Shown: positions 19,211 through 33,390, counted from the first letter of the stretch. The stretch: 64,000 nt of DNA from Eutreptiella sp. 'Long Island Sound 2002' (GCA_964036045.1 OZ038385.1:16436240-16500239); one strand, 5' to 3'. The notes: a model not told the origin generated them from the sequence alone. Numbers and translations: made by a program.

Positions 19211-19280
19211 AGCCCCTAGAGGCCTTTTTGCCCCGGCCGAACGTGGGCCATGTCGACCCCACCGGCCCTCTTTTGGGCAC
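19211..19280. other. Junction between unique DNA and the satellite
   Basis: The sequence is non-repetitive until the string TGGGCAC just before 19281, where the first full 85-bp unit begins. A poorly matching stretch (GTGGGCCATGTCGACCCCACC) could be a degraded unit fragment. Minus-strand frames that run through the array pick up about 30 unrelated codons here and then stop, as expected for a chance frame. Confidence 0.6.
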
Positions 19281-21726
19281 CACTTCTGATTTTGCCCCCC
19301 GCTCTGCAGCGGTGGGGATCCCCGATGCGGCAGGGGTGAGGTAGCCATTTCGCCCACTTGTGGGCCACTTCTGATTTTGCCCCCCGCTCTGAAGCGGTTG
19401 GGCTCCCCGATACGGCAGGGGTGAGGTAGCCACTTTGCCCACTTGTGGGCCACTTCTGATTTTGCCCCCCGCTCTGCAGCGGTGGGGATCCCCGATACGG
19501 CAGGGGTGAGGTAGCCACTTTGCCCACTTGTGGGCCACTTCTGATTTTGCCCCCAGCTCTGAAGCGGTGGAGATCCCCGATACGGCAGGGGTGAGGTAGC
19601 CAATTTGCCCACTTGGGGGCCACTTCTGATTTTGCCCCCCGCTCTGCAGCGGTGGGGATCCCCGATACGGCAGGTGTGAGGTAGCCACTTTGCCCACTTG
19701 TGGGCCACTTCTGATTTTGCCCCCCGCTTTGCAGCGGTGGGGATCCCCGATGCGGCAGGGGTGAGGTAGCCAATTTGCCCACTTGTGGGCCACTTCTGAT
19801 TTTGCCCCCCACTCTGCAGCGGTGGGGATCCCCGATACGGCAGGGGTGAGGTAGCCAATTTGCCCACTTGTGGGCCACTTCTGATTTTGCCCCCCGCTCT
19901 GCAGCGGTTGGGATCCCCGATACGGCAGGGGTGAGGTAGCCAATTTGCCCACTTGTGGGCCACTTCTGATTTTGCCCCCCGCTCTGCAGCGGTGGGGATC
20001 CCCGATGCGGCAGGGGTGAGGTAGCCACTTTGCCCACTTGTGGGCCACTTCTGATTTTGCCCCTCGGTCTGCAGCGGTGGGGATCCCCGATGCGGCAGGG
20101 GTGAGGTAGCCAATTTGCCCACTTGTGGGCCACTTCTCATTTTGCCCCCCGCTCTGCAGCGGTGGGGCTCCCCGATACGGCAGGGGTGAGGTAGCCAATT
20201 TGCCCACTTGTGGGCCACTTCTGATTTTGCCCCCCGCTCTGCAGCGGTGGGGATCCCCGATACGGCAGGGGTGAGGTAGCCACTTTGCCCACTTGTGGGC
20301 CACTTCTGATTTTGCCCCCCGCTTTGCAGCGGTGGGGATCCCCGATGCGGCAGGGGTGAGGTAGCCAATTTGCCTACTTGTGGGCCACTTCTGATTTTGC
20401 CCCCCGCTCTGCAGCGGTGGGGATCCCCGATGCGGCAGGGGTGAGGTAGCCACTTTGCCCACTTGTTGGCCACTTCTGATTTTGCCCCCCGCTCTGCAGC
20501 GGTGGGGATCCCCGATGCGGCAGGGGTGAGGTAGCCAATTTGCCCACTTGTGGGCCACTTCTCATTTTGCCCCCCGCTCTGCAGCGGTGGGGCTCCCCGA
20601 TACGGCAGGGGTGAGGTAGCCAATTTGCCCACTTGTGGGCCACTTCTGATTTTGCCCCCCGCTCTGCAGCGGTGGGGATCCCCGATACGGCAGGGGTGAG
20701 GTAGCCACTTTGCCCACTTGTGGGCCACTTCTGATTTTGCCCCCCGCTCTAAAGCGGTGGGGATCCCCGATGCGGCGGGGGTGAGGTAGCCAATTTGCCC
20801 ACTTGTGGGCCACTTCTGATTTTGCCCCCCGCTCTGCAACGGTGGGGATCCCCGATACGGCATGGGTGAGGTAGCCACTTTGCCCACTTGTGGGCCACTT
20901 CTGATTTTGCCCCCAGTTGTGAAGCGGTGGAGATCCCCGATACGGCAGGGGTGAGGTAGCCTATTTGCCCACTTGGGGGCCACTTCTGATTTTGCCCCCC
21001 GCTCTGGAGCGGTGGGGATCCCCGATGCGGCAGGGGTGAGGTAGCCAATTTGCCCACTTGTGGGCCACTTCTGATTTTGCCCCCCGCTCTGAAGCGGTGG
21101 GGATCCCCGATACGGCAGGCGTGAGGTAGCCAATTTGCCCACTTGTGGGCCACTTCTGATTTTGCCCCCCGCTCTGCAGCGGTGGGGATCCCCGATGCCG
21201 CAGGGGTGAGGTAGCCTATTTGCCCACTTGTGGGCCACTTCTGATTTTGCCCCCCGCTCTGCAGCGGTGGGGATCCCCGATACGGCAGGTGTGAGGTAGC
21301 CACTTTGCCCACTTGTGGGCCACTTCTGATTTTGCCCCCCGCTCTGCAGCGGTGGGGATCCCCGATGCGGCAGGGGTGAGGTAGCCAATTTGCCCACTTG
21401 TGGGCCACTTCTGATTTTGCCCCCCACTCTGAAGCTGTGGGGCTCCCCGATACGGCAGGGGTGAGGTAGCCACTTTGCCCACTTGTGGGCCACTTCTGAT
21501 TTTGCCCCCCACTCTGCAGCGGTGGGGATCCCCGATACGGCAGGGGTGAGGTAGCCAATTTGCCCACTTGTGGGCCACTTCTGATTTTGCCCCCCGCTCT
21601 GCAGCGGTTGGGATCCCCGATACGGCAGGGGTGAGGTAGCCAATTTGCCCACTTGTGGGCCACTTCTGATTTTGCCCCCCACTCTGAAGCTGTGGGGCTC
21701 CCCGATGCGGCAGGGGTGAGGTAGCC

Positions 21727-24700
21727 TATTTGCCCACTTGGGGGCCACTTCTGATTTTGCCCCCCGCTCTGCAGCGGTGGGGATCCCCGATACGGCAGGG
21801 GTGAGGTAGCCAATTTGCCCACTTGTGGGCCACTTCTGATTTTGCCCCCCGCTCTGCAGCGGTTGGGATCCCCGATACGGCAGGGGTGAGGTAGCCACTT
21901 TGCCCACTTGTGGGCCACTTCTGATTTTGCCCCCTGCTCTGCAGCGGTGGGGATCCCCGATGCGGCAGGGGTGAGGTAGCCAATTTGCCCACTTGTGGGC
22001 CACTTCTCATTTTGCCCCCCGCTCTGCAGCGGTGGGGCTCCCCGATTCGGCAGGGGTGAGGTAGCCAATTTGCCCACTTGTGGGCCACTTCTGATTTTGC
22101 CCCCCGCTCTGCAGCGGTGGGGATCCCCGATACGGCAGGCGTGAGGTAGCCATTTCGCCCACTTGTGGGCCACTTCTGATTTTGCCCCCCGCTCTGCAGC
22201 GGTGGGGCTCCCCGATACGGCAGAGGTGGGGTAGCCACTTTGCCCACTTGTGGGCCACTTCTGATTTTGCCCCCCGCTCTGCAGCGGTGGGGATCCCCGA
22301 TACGGCAGGGGTGAGGTAGCCAATTTGCCCACTTGTGGGCCACCTCTTATTTCCCCCCCCGCTCTGCAGCGGTGGGGCTCCCCGATACGGCAGGAGTGAG
22401 GTAGCCAATTTGCCCACTTGTGGGCCACCTCTTGTTTTTCCCCCCGCTCTGAAGCGGTGGGGATCCCCGATACGGCAGGGGTGAGGTAGCCATTTCGCCC
22501 ACTTGTGGGCCACTTCTGATTTTGCCCCCCGCTCTGCAGCGGTGGGGCTCCCCGATACGGCAGAGGTGAGGTAGCCACTTTGCCCACTTGTGGGCCACTT
22601 CTGATTTTGCCTCCCGCTCTGCAGCGGTGGGGCTCCCCGATACGGCAGGGGTGAGGTAGCCAATTTGCCCACTTGTGGGCCACTTCTGATTTTGCCCCCC
22701 GCTCTGAAGTGGTGGGGATCCCCGATGCGGCAAGGGTGAGGTAGCCACTTTGCCCACTTGTGGGCCACTTCTGATTTTGCCCCCCGCTCTGCAGCGGTGG
22801 GGATCCCCGATACGGCAGGGGTGAGGTAGCCACTTTGCCCACTTGTGGGCCACTTCTGATTTTGCCCCCCGCTCTGAAGCGGTGGGGCTCCCCGATACGG
22901 TAGGGTTGAGGTAGCCAATTCGCCCACTTGTGGGCCCCTTCTGATTTTGCCCCCGCTCTGAAGCGGTGGGGTTCCCCGATACGGCAGGGGTGAGGTAACC
23001 ACTTTGCCCACTTGGGGGCCACTTCTGATTTTGCCCCCCGCTCTGAAGCGGTGGGGATCCCCGATGCGGCAGGGGTGAGGTAGCCACTTTGCCCACTTGT
23101 GGGCCACTTCTGATTTTGCCCCCCGCTCTGCAGCGGTGGGGATCCCCGATACGGCAGGGGTGAGGTAGCCACTTTGCCCACTTGTGGGCCACTTCTGATT
23201 TTGCCCCCCGCTCTGCAGCGGTGGGGATCCCCGATGCGGCAGGGGTGAGGTCGCCAATTTGCCCACTTGTGGGCCACTTCTGATTTTGCCCCCCACTCTG
23301 AAGCTGTGGGGCTCCCCGATACGGCAGGGGTGAGGTAGCCACTTTGCCCACTTGTGGGCCACTTCTGATTTTGCCCCCCACTCTGCAGCGGTGGGGATCC
23401 CCGATACGGCAGGGGTGAGGTAGCCAATTTGCCCACTTGTGGGCCACTTCTGATTTTGCCCCCCGCTCTGCAGCGGTTGGGATCCCCGATACGGCAGGGG
23501 TGAGGTAGCCAATTTGCCCACTTGTGGGCCACTTCTGATTTTGCCCCCCACTCTGAAGCTGTGGGGCTCCCCGATGCGGCAGGGGTGAGGTAGCCTATTT
23601 GCCCACTTGGGGGCCACTTCTGATTTTGCCCCCCGCTCTGCAGCGGTGGGGATCCCCGATACGGCAGGGGTGAGGTAGCCAATTTGCCCACTTGTGGGCC
23701 ACTTCTGATTTTGCCCCCCGCTCTGCAGCGGTTGGGATCCCCGATACGGCAGGGGTGAGGTAGCCACTTTGCCCACTTGTGGGCCACTTCTGATTTTGCC
23801 CCCTGCTCTGCAGCGGTGGGGATCCCCGATGCGGCAGGGGTGAGGTAGCCAATTTGCCCACTTGTGGGCCACTTCTCATTTTGCCCCCCGCTCTGCAGCG
23901 GTGGGGCTCCCCGATTCGGCAGGGGTGAGGTAGCCAATTTGCCCACTTGTGGGCCACTTCTGATTTTGCCCCCCGCTCTGCAGCGGTGGGGATCCCCGAT
24001 ACGGCAGGGGTGAGGTAGCCACTTTGCCCACTTGTGGGCCACTTCTGATTTTGCCCCCCTCTCTAAAGCGGTGGGGATCCCCGATGCGGCAGGGGTGAGG
24101 TAGCCAATTTGCCCACTTGTGGGCCACTTCTGATTTTGCCCCCCGCTCTGCAGCGGTGGGGATCCCCGATACGGCATGGGTGAGGTAGCCACTTTGCCCA
24201 CTTGTGGGCCACTTCTGATTTTGCCCCCAGCTGTGAAGCGGTGGAGATCCCCGATACGGCAGGGGTGAGGTAGCCTATTTGCCCACTTGGGGGCCACCTC
24301 TGATTGTGCCCCCCGCTCTGGAGCGGTGGGGATCCCCGATGCGGCAGGAGTGAGGTAGCCAATTTGCCCACTTGTGGGCCACTTCTGATTTTGCCCCCCG
24401 CTCTGAAGCGGTGGGGATCCCCGATACGGCAGGCGTGAGGTAGCCACTTTGCCCACTTGGGGGCCACTTCTGATTTTGCCCCCCGCTCTGCAGTGGTGGG
24501 GATCCCCGATAGGGCAGAGGTGAGGTAGCCACTTTGCCCACTTGTGGGCCACTTCTGATTTTGCCCCCCGCTCTGCAGCGGTGGGGATCCCCGATACGGC
24601 AGGGGTGAGGTAGCCAATTTGCCCACTTGTGGGCCACTTCTGATTTTGCCCCCCGCTCTGCAGCGGTGGGGATCCCCGATACGGCAGGGGTGAGGTAGCC

Positions 24701-25719
24701 ATTTTGCCCACTTGTGGGCCACTTCTGATTTTGCCCCCCGCTGTGCAGCGGTGGGGATCCCCGATACGGCAGAGGTGAGGTAGCCACTTTGCCCACTTGT
24801 GGGCCACTTCTGATTTTGCCCCCAGCTCTGAAGCGGTGGGGATCCCCGATACGGCAGGGGTGAGGTAGCCTATTTGCCCACTTGTGGGCCACTTCTGATT
24901 TTGCCCCCCGCTCTGAAGCGGTTGGGATCCCCGATACGGCAGGGGTGAGGTAGCCACTTTGCCCACTTGTGGGCCACTTCTGATTTTGCCCCCCGCTCTG
25001 AAGCGGTGGGGATCCCCGATATGGCAGGGGTGAGGTAGCCACTTTGCCCACTTGTGGGCCACTTCTGATTTTGCCCCCCGCTCTGAAGCGGTGGGGATCC
25101 CCGATGCGGCAGGGGTGAGGTAGCCACTTTGCCCACTTGTGGGCCACTTCTGATTTTGCCCCCCGCTCTGCAGCGGTGGGGATCCCCGATACGGCAGGGG
25201 TGAGGTAGCCACTTTGCCCACTTGTGGGCCACTTCTGATTTTGCCCCCCGCTCTGCAGCGGTGTGGCTCCCCGATACGGCAGAGGTGAGGTAGCCACTTT
25301 GCCCACTTGTGGGCCACTTTTGATTTTGCCCCCCGCTTTGCAGCGGTGGGGATCCCGGATGCGGCAGGGGTGAGGTAGCCAATTTGCCCACTTGTGGGCC
25401 ACTTCTGATTTTGCCCCCCACTCTGAAGCTCTGGGGCTCCCCGATACGGCAGGGGTGAGGTAGCCAATTTGCCCACTTGTGGGCCACTTCTGATTTTGCC
25501 CCCCGCTCTGCAGCGGTGGGGATCCCCGATGCGGCAGGGGTGAGGTAGCCAATTTGCCCACTTGTGGGCCACTTCTGATTTTGCCCCCCGCTCTGCAGCG
25601 GTGTGGCTCCCCGATGCGGCAGGGGTGAGGTAGCCACTTTGCCCACTTGTGGGCCACTTCTGATTTTGCCCCCCGCTTTGCAGCGGTGGGGATCCCCGAT
25701 GCGGCAGGGGTGAGGTAGC
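21727..25719 (+). repeat. 47-unit higher-order block, first copy
   Basis: This block recurs immediately downstream with an offset of 3994 bp (47 x 85 minus 1). Rare private variants match at that offset: CACCTCTTATTTCCC at 22341 and 26335, the GGTAACCAC variant at 22997 and 26991, and CCGATTCGG at about 22045 and 26039. Matching fades below about 21727 and above about 25673. Confidence 0.92.
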
Positions 25720-28700
25720 CACTTTGCCCACTTGTGGGCCACTTCTGATTTTGCCCCCCGCTCTGCAGCGGTGGGGATCCCCGATACGGCAGGGGTGAGG
25801 TAGCCAATTTGCCCACTTGTGGGCCACTTCTGATTTTGCCCCCCGCTCTGCAGCGGTTGGGATCCCCGATACGGCAGGGGTGAGGTAGCCACTTTGCCCA
25901 CTTGTGGGCCACTTCTGATTTTGCCCCCTGCTCTGCAGCGGTGGGGATCCCCGATGCGGCAGGGGTGAGGTAGCCAATTTGCCCACTTGTGGGCCACTTC
26001 TCATTTTGCCCCCCGCTCTGCAGCGGTGGGGCTCCCCGATTCGGCAGGGGTGAGGTAGCCAATTTGCCCACTTGTGGGCCACTTCTGATTTTGCCCCCCG
26101 CTCTGCAGCGGTGGGGATCCCCGATACGGCAGGCGTGAGGTAGCCATTTCGCCCACTTGTGGGCCACTTCTGATTTTGCCCCCCGCTCTGCAGCGGTGGG
26201 GCTCCCCGATACGGCAGAGGTGGGGTAGCCACTTTGCCCACTTGTGGGCCACTTCTGATTTTGCCCCCCGCTCTGCAGCGGTGGGGATCCCCGATACGGC
26301 AGGGGTGAGGTAGCCAATTTGCCCACTTGTGGGCCACCTCTTATTTCCCCCCCCGCTCTGCAGCGGTGGGGCTCCCCGATACGGCAGGAGTGAGGTAGCC
26401 AATTTGCCCACTTGTGGGCCACCTCTTGTTTTTCCCCCCGCTCTGAAGCGGTGGGGATCCCCGATACGGCAGGGGTGAGGTAGCCATTTCGCCCACTTGT
26501 GGGCCACTTCTGATTTTGCCCCCCGCTCTGCAGCGGTGGGGCTCCCCGATACGGCAGAGGTGAGGTAGCCACTTTGCCCACTTGTGGGCCACTTCTGATT
26601 TTGCCTCCCGCTCTGCAGCGGTGGGGCTCCCCGATACGGCAGGGGTGAGGTAGCCAATTTGCCCACTTGTGGGCCACTTCTGATTTTGCCCCCCGCTCTG
26701 AAGTGGTGGGGATCCCCGATGCGGCAAGGGTGAGGTAGCCACTTTGCCCACTTGTGGGCCACTTCTGATTTTGCCCCCCGCTCTGCAGCGGTGGGGATCC
26801 CCGATACGGCAGGGGTGAGGTAGCCACTTTGCCCACTTGTGGGCCACTTCTGATTTTGCCCCCCGCTCTGAAGCGGTGGGGCTCCCCGATACGGTAGGGT
26901 TGAGGTAGCCAATTTGCCCACTTGTGGGCCCCTTCTGATTTTGCCCCCGCTCTGAAGCGGTGGGGTTCCCCGATACGGCAGGGGTGAGGTAACCACTTTG
27001 CCCACTTGGGGGCCACTTCTGATTTTGCCCCCCGCTCTGAAGCGGTGGGGATCCCCGATGCGGCAGGGGTGAGGTAGCCACTTTGCCCACTTGTGGGCCA
27101 CTTCTGATTTTGCCCCCCGCTCTGCAGCGGTGGGGATCCCCGATACGGCAGGGGTGAGGTAGCCACTTTGCCCACTTGTGGGCCACTTCTGATTTTGCCC
27201 CCCGCTCTGCAGCGGTGGGGATCCCCGATGCGGCAGGGGTGAGGTAGCCAATTTGCCCACTTGTGGGCCACTTCTGATTTTGCCCCCCACTCTGAAGCTG
27301 TGGGGCTCCCCGATACGGCAGGGGTGAGGTAGCCACTTTGCCCACTTGTGGGCCACTTCTGATTTTGCCCCCCACTCTGCAGCGGTGGGGATCCCCGATA
27401 CGGCAGGGGTGAGGTAGCCAATTTGCCCACTTGTGGGCCACTTCTGATTTTGCCCCCCGCTCTGCAGCGGTTGGGATCCCCGATACGGCAGGGGTGAGGT
27501 AGCCAATTTGCCCACTTGTGGGCCACTTCTGATTTTGCCCCCCACTCTGAAGCTGTGGGGCTCCCCGATGCGGCAGGGGTGAGGTAGCCTATTTGCCCAC
27601 TTGGGGGCCACTTCTGATTTTGCCCCCCGCTCTGCAGCGGTGGGGATCCCCGATACGGCAGGGGTGAGGTAGCCAATTTGCCCACTTGTGGGCCACTTCT
27701 GATTTTGCCCCCCGCTCTGCAGCGGTTGGGATCCCCGATACGGCAGGGGTGAGGTAGCCACTTTGCCCACTTGTGGGCCACTTCTGATTTTGCCCCCTGC
27801 TCTGCAGCGGTGGGGATCCCCGATGCGGCAGGGGTGAGGTAGCCAATTTGCCCACTTGTGGGCCACTTCTCATTTTGCCCCCCGCTCTGCAGCGGTGGGG
27901 CTCCCCGATTCGGCAGGGGTGAGGTAGCCAATTTGCCCACTTGTGGGCCACTTCTGATTTTGCCCCCCGCTCTGCAGCGGTGGGGATCCCCGATACGGCA
28001 GGGGTGAGGTAGCCACTTTGCCCACTTGTGGGCCACTTCTGATTTTGCCCCCCTCTCTAAAGCGGTGGGGATCCCCGATGCGGCAGGGGTGAGGTAGCCA
28101 ATTTGCCCACTTGTGGGCCACTTCTGATTTTGCCCCCCGCTCTGCAGCGGTGGGGATCCCCGATACGGCATGGGTGAGGTAGCCACTTTGCCCACTTGTG
28201 GGCCACTTCTGATTTTGCCCCCAGCTGTGAAGCGGTGGAGATCCCCGATACGGCAGGGGTGAGGTAGCCTATTTGCCCACTTGGGGGCCACCTCTGATTG
28301 TGCCCCCCGCTCTGGAGCGGTGGGGATCCCCGATGCGGCAGGAGTGAGGTAGCCAATTTGCCCACTTGTGGGCCACTTCTGATTTTGCCCCCCGCTCTGA
28401 AGCGGTGGGGATCCCCGATACGGCAGGCGTGAGGTAGCCACTTTGCCCACTTGGGGGCCACTTCTGATTTTGCCCCCCGCTCTGCAGTGGTGGGGATCCC
28501 CGATAGGGCAGAGGTGAGGTAGCCACTTTGCCCACTTGTGGGCCACTTCTGATTTTGCCCCCCGCTCTGCAGCGGTGGGGATCCCCGATACGGCAGGGGT
28601 GAGGTAGCCAATTCGCCCACTTGTGGGCCACTTCTGATTTTGCCCCCCGCTCTGCAGCGGTGGGGATCCCCGATACGGCAGGGGTGAGGTAGCCATTTTG

Positions 28701-29667
28701 CCCACTTGTGGGCCACTTCTGATTTTGCCCCCCGCTGTGCAGCGGTGGGGATCCCCGATACGGCAGAGGTGAGGTAGCCACTTTGCCCACTTGTGGGCCA
28801 CTTCTGATTTTGCCCCCAGCTCTGAAGCGGTGGGGATCCCCGATACGGCAGGGGTGAGGTAGCCTATTTGCCCACTTGTGGGCCACTTCTGATTTTGCCC
28901 CCCGCTCTGAAGCGGTTGGGATCCCCGATACGGCAGGGGTGAGGTAGCCACTTTGCCCACTTGTGGGCCACTTCTGATTTTGCCCCCCGCTCTGAAGCGG
29001 TGGGGATCCCCGATATGGCAGGGGTGAGGTAGCCACTTTGCCCACTTGTGGGCCACTTCTGATTTTGCCCCCCGCTCTGAAGCGGTGGGGATCCCCGATG
29101 CGGCAGGGGTGAGGTAGCCACTTTGCCCACTTGTGGGCCACTTCTGATTTTGCCCCCCGCTCTGCAGCGGTGGGGATCCCCGATACGGCAGGGGTGAGGT
29201 AGCCACTTTGCCCACTTGTGGGCCACTTCTGATTTTGCCCCCCGCTCTGCAGCGGTGTGGCTCCCCGATACGGCAGAGGTGAGGTAGCCACTTTGCCCAC
29301 TTGTGGGCCACTTTTGATTTTGCCCCCCGCTTTGCAGCGGTGGGGATCCCGGATGCGGCAGGGGTGAGGTAGCCAATTTGCCCACTTGTGGGCCACTTCT
29401 GATTTTGCCCCCCACTCTGAAGCTCTGGGGCTCCCCGATACGGCAGGGGTGAGGTAGCCAATTTGCCCACTTGTGGGCCACTTCTGATTTTGCCCCCCGC
29501 TCTGCAGCGGTGGGGATCCCCGATGCGGCAGGGGTGAGGTAGCCAATTTGCCCACTTGTGGGCCACTTCTGATTTTGCCCCCCGCTCTGCAGCGGTGTGG
29601 CTCCCCGATGCGGCAGGGGTGAGGTAGCCACTTTGCCCACTTGTGGGCCACTTCTGATTTTGCCCCC
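25720..29667 (+). repeat. 47-unit higher-order block, second copy
   Basis: Tandem copy of 21727-25719. By eye only a handful of single-base differences separate the two, for example CAATTCGCC against CAATTTGCC near 22919/26913, and the opposite change near 24616/28610. The duplication is therefore recent relative to unit divergence. Confidence 0.92.
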
Positions 29668-32339
29668 CGCTCTGCAGCGGTGGGGATCCCCGATGCGGCA
29701 CGGGTGAGGTAGCCACTTTGCCCACTTGTGGGCCACTTCTGATTTTGCCCCCCGCTCTGCAGCGGTGGGGATCCCCGATGCGGCAGGGGTGAGGTAGCCA
29801 ATTTGCCCACTTGTGGGCCACTTCTGATTTTGCCCCCCGCTCTGCAGCGGTGGGGATCCCCGATGCGGCAGGGGTGAGGTGGCCAATTTGCCCACTTGTG
29901 GGCCACTTCTGATTTTGCCCCCCGCTCTGCAGCGGTGGGGATCCCCGATGCGGCAGGGGTGAGGTAGCCAATTTGCCCACTTGTGGGCCACTTCTGATTT
30001 TGCCCCCCGCTCTGCAGCGGTGTCGCTCCCCGATGCGGCAGGGGTGAGGTAGCCACTTTGCCCACTTGTGGGCCACTTCTGATTTTGCCCCCCGCTCTGC
30101 AGCGGTGGGGATCCCCGATGCGGCAGGTGTGAGGTAGCCACTTTGCCCACTTGTGGGCCACTTCTGATTTTGCCCCCCGCTCTGCAGCGGTGGGGATCCC
30201 CGATACGGCAGGGGTGAGGTCGCCAATTTGCCCACTTGTGGGCCACTTCTGATTTTGCCCCCCGCTCTGAAGCGGTTGGGATCCCCGATGCGGCAGGGGT
30301 GAGGTAGCCAATTTGCCCACTTATGGGCCACTTCTGATTTTGCCCCCCGCTCTGCAGCGGTGGGGATCCCCGATACGGCAGGGGTGAGGTAGCCAATTTG
30401 CCCACTTGTGGGCCACTTCTGATTTTGCCCCCCGCTCTGCAGCGGTGTGGCTCCCCGATGCGGCAGGGGTGAGGTAGCCACTTTGCCCACTTGTGGGCCA
30501 CTTCTGATTTTGCCCCCCGCTCTGCAGCGGTGGGGATCCCCGATGCGGCAGGGGTGAGGTAGCCACTTTGCCTTCTTGTGGGCCACTTCTGATTTTGCCC
30601 CCCGCTCTGCAGCGGTGGGGATCCCCAATACGGCAGGGGTGAGGTAGCCAATTTGCCCACTTGTGGGCCACTTCTGATTTTGCCCCCCGCTCTGAAGCGG
30701 TTGGGATCCCCGATGCGGCAGGGGTGAGGTAGCCAATTTGCCCACTTGTGGGCCACTTCTGATTTTGCCCCTTGCTCTGCAGCGGTGGGGATCCCCCATA
30801 CGGCACGGGTGAGGTAGCCAATTTGCCCACTTGTGGGCCACTTCTGATTTTGCCCCCCGCTCTGCAGCGGTGGGGATCCCCGATACGGCAGGGGTGAGGT
30901 AGCCAATTTGCCCACTTGTGGGCCACTTCTGATTTTGCCCCCCGCTCTGCAGCGGTGGGGATCCCCGATGCGGCAGGGGTGAGGTAGCCACTTTGCCCAC
31001 TTGTGGGCCACTTCTGATTTTGCCCCCCGCTCTGCAGCGGTGGGGATCCCCGATACGGCAGGGGTGAGGTAGCCAATTTGCCCACTTGTGGGCCACTTCT
31101 GATTTTGCCCCCCGCTCTGAAGCGGTTGGGATCCCCGATGCGGCAGGGGTGAGGTAGCCACTTTGCCCACTTGTGGGCCACTTCTGATTTTGCCCCCCGC
31201 TCTGCAGCGGTGGGGATCCCCGATACGGCAGGGGTGAGGTAGCCAATTTGCCCACTTGTGGGCCACTTCTGATTTTGCCCCCCGCTCTGCAGCGGTGGGG
31301 ATCCCCGATGCGGCAGGGGTGAGGTAGCCAATTTGCCCACTTGTGGGCCACTTCTGATTTTGCCCCCCGCTCTGCAGCGGTGGGGATCCCCGATACGGCA
31401 GGGGTGAGGTAGCCAATTTGCCCACTTATGGGCCACTTCTGATTTTGCCCCCCGCTCTGAAGCGGTGGGGATCCCCGATACGGCAGGGTTGAGGTAGCCA
31501 ATTTGCCCACTTGTGGGCCACTTCTGATTTTGCCCCCCGCTCTGCAACGGTGGGGCTCCCCGATACGGCAGGGGTGAGGTAGCCAATTTGCCCACTTGTG
31601 GGCCACTTCTGATTTTGCCCCCCGCTCTGCAGCGGTGGGGATCCCCGATACGGCATGGGTGAGGTAGCCACTTTGCCCACTTGTGGGCCACTTCTGATTT
31701 TGCCCCCCGCTCTGAAGCGGTGGGGATCCCCGATGCGGCAGGGGTGAGGTAGCCACTTTGCCCACTTGTGGGCCACTTCTGATTTTACCCCCCGCTCTGC
31801 AGCGGTGGGGATCCCCGATACGGCAGAGGTGAGGTAGCCACTTTGCCCACTTGTGGGCCACTTCTGATTTTGCCCCCCGCTTTGCAGCGGTGGGGATCCC
31901 CGATGCGGCAGGGGTGAGGTAGCCAATTTGCCCACTTGTGGGCCACTTCTGATTTTGCCCCCCGCTCTGCAGCGGTGGGGATCCCCGATACGGCAGGGGT
32001 GAGGTAGCCAATTTGCCCACTTGTGGGCCACTTCCGATTTTGTTCCCCGCTCTGCAGCGGTGGGGATCCCCGATGCGGCAGGGGTGAGGTAGCCAATTTG
32101 CCCACTTGTGGGCCACTTCTGATTTTGCCCCCCGCTCTGCAGCGGTGGGGATCCCCGATACGGCAGGGGTGAGGTAGCCAATTTGCCCACTTGTGGGCCA
32201 CTTCTGATTTTGCCCCCCGCTCTGCAGCGGTGGGGATCCCCGATGCGGCAGGGGTGAGGTAGCCAATTTGCTCACTTGTGGGCCACTTCTGATTTTGCCC
32301 CCCGCTCTGAAGCGGTGGGGATCCCCGATACGGCAGAGG

Positions 32340-33390
32340 TGAGGTAGCCACTTTGCCCACTTGTGGGCCACTTCTGATTTTGCCCCTCGCTTTGCAGCGG
32401 TGGGGATCCCCGATGCGGCAGGGGTGAGGTAGCCACTTTGCCCACTTGTGGGCCACTTCTGATTTTGCCCCCCGCTCTGCAGCGGTGGGGATCCCCGATA
32501 CGGCAGGGGTGAGGTAGCCAATTTGCCCACTTGTGGGCCACTTCTGATTTTGCCCCCCGCTCTGCAGCGGTGGGGCTCCTCGATACGGCAGGGGTGAGGT
32601 AGCCAATTTGCCCACTTGTGGGCCACTTCTGATTTTGCCCCCCGCTCTGCAGCGGTGGGGATCCCCGATACGGCAGGGGTGAGGTAGCCACTTTGCCCAC
32701 TTGTGGGCCACTTCTGATTTTGCCCCCCGCTCTGAAGCGGTGGGGATCCCCGATACGGCAGGGGTGAGGTAGCCACTTTGCCCACTTGTGGGCCACTTCT
32801 GATTTTCCCCCCCGCTCTGAAGCGGTGGGGATCCCCGATACGGCAGGGGTGAGGTAGCCACTTTGCCCACTTGTGGGCCACTTCTGATTTTGCTCCCCGC
32901 TTTGCAGCGGTGGGGATCCCCGATGCGGCAGGGGTGAGGTAGCCACTTTGCCCACTTGTGGGCCACTTTTGATTTTGGCCCCCGCTCTTCAGCGGTGGGG
33001 ATCCCCGATACGGCAGGGGTGAGGTAGCCAATTTGCCCACTTGTGGGCCACTTCTGATTTTGCCCCCCGCTCTGCAGCGGTGGGGATCCCCGATACGGCA
33101 CGGGTGAGGTAGCCACTTTGCCCACTTGTGGGCCACTTCTGATTTTGCCCCCCGCTCTGCAGCGGTGGGGATCCCCGATACGGCAGGGGTGAGGTAGCCA
33201 ATTTGCCCACTTGTGGGCCACTTCTGATTTTGCCCCCCGCTCTGCAGCGGTGGGGATCCCCGATACGGCAGGGGTGAGGTAGCCAATTTGCCCACTTGTG
33301 GGCCACTTCTGATTTTGCCCCCCGCTCTGCAGCGGTGGGGATCCCCGATACGGCAGGGGTGAGGTAGCCAATTTGCCCACTTGTGGGCCA
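32340..33390 (+). repeat. 25-unit-spaced duplicated segment, first copy
   Basis: This segment matches 34465-35515 at an offset of 2124-2125 bp (25 units). Shared rare variants include GGGGCTCCTCGATAC (32572/34697), the 7-C-like TTTTCCCCCCC variant (about 32806/34931) and CACTTTTGATTTT with CTCTTCAGC (32964/35088). Confidence 0.8.
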
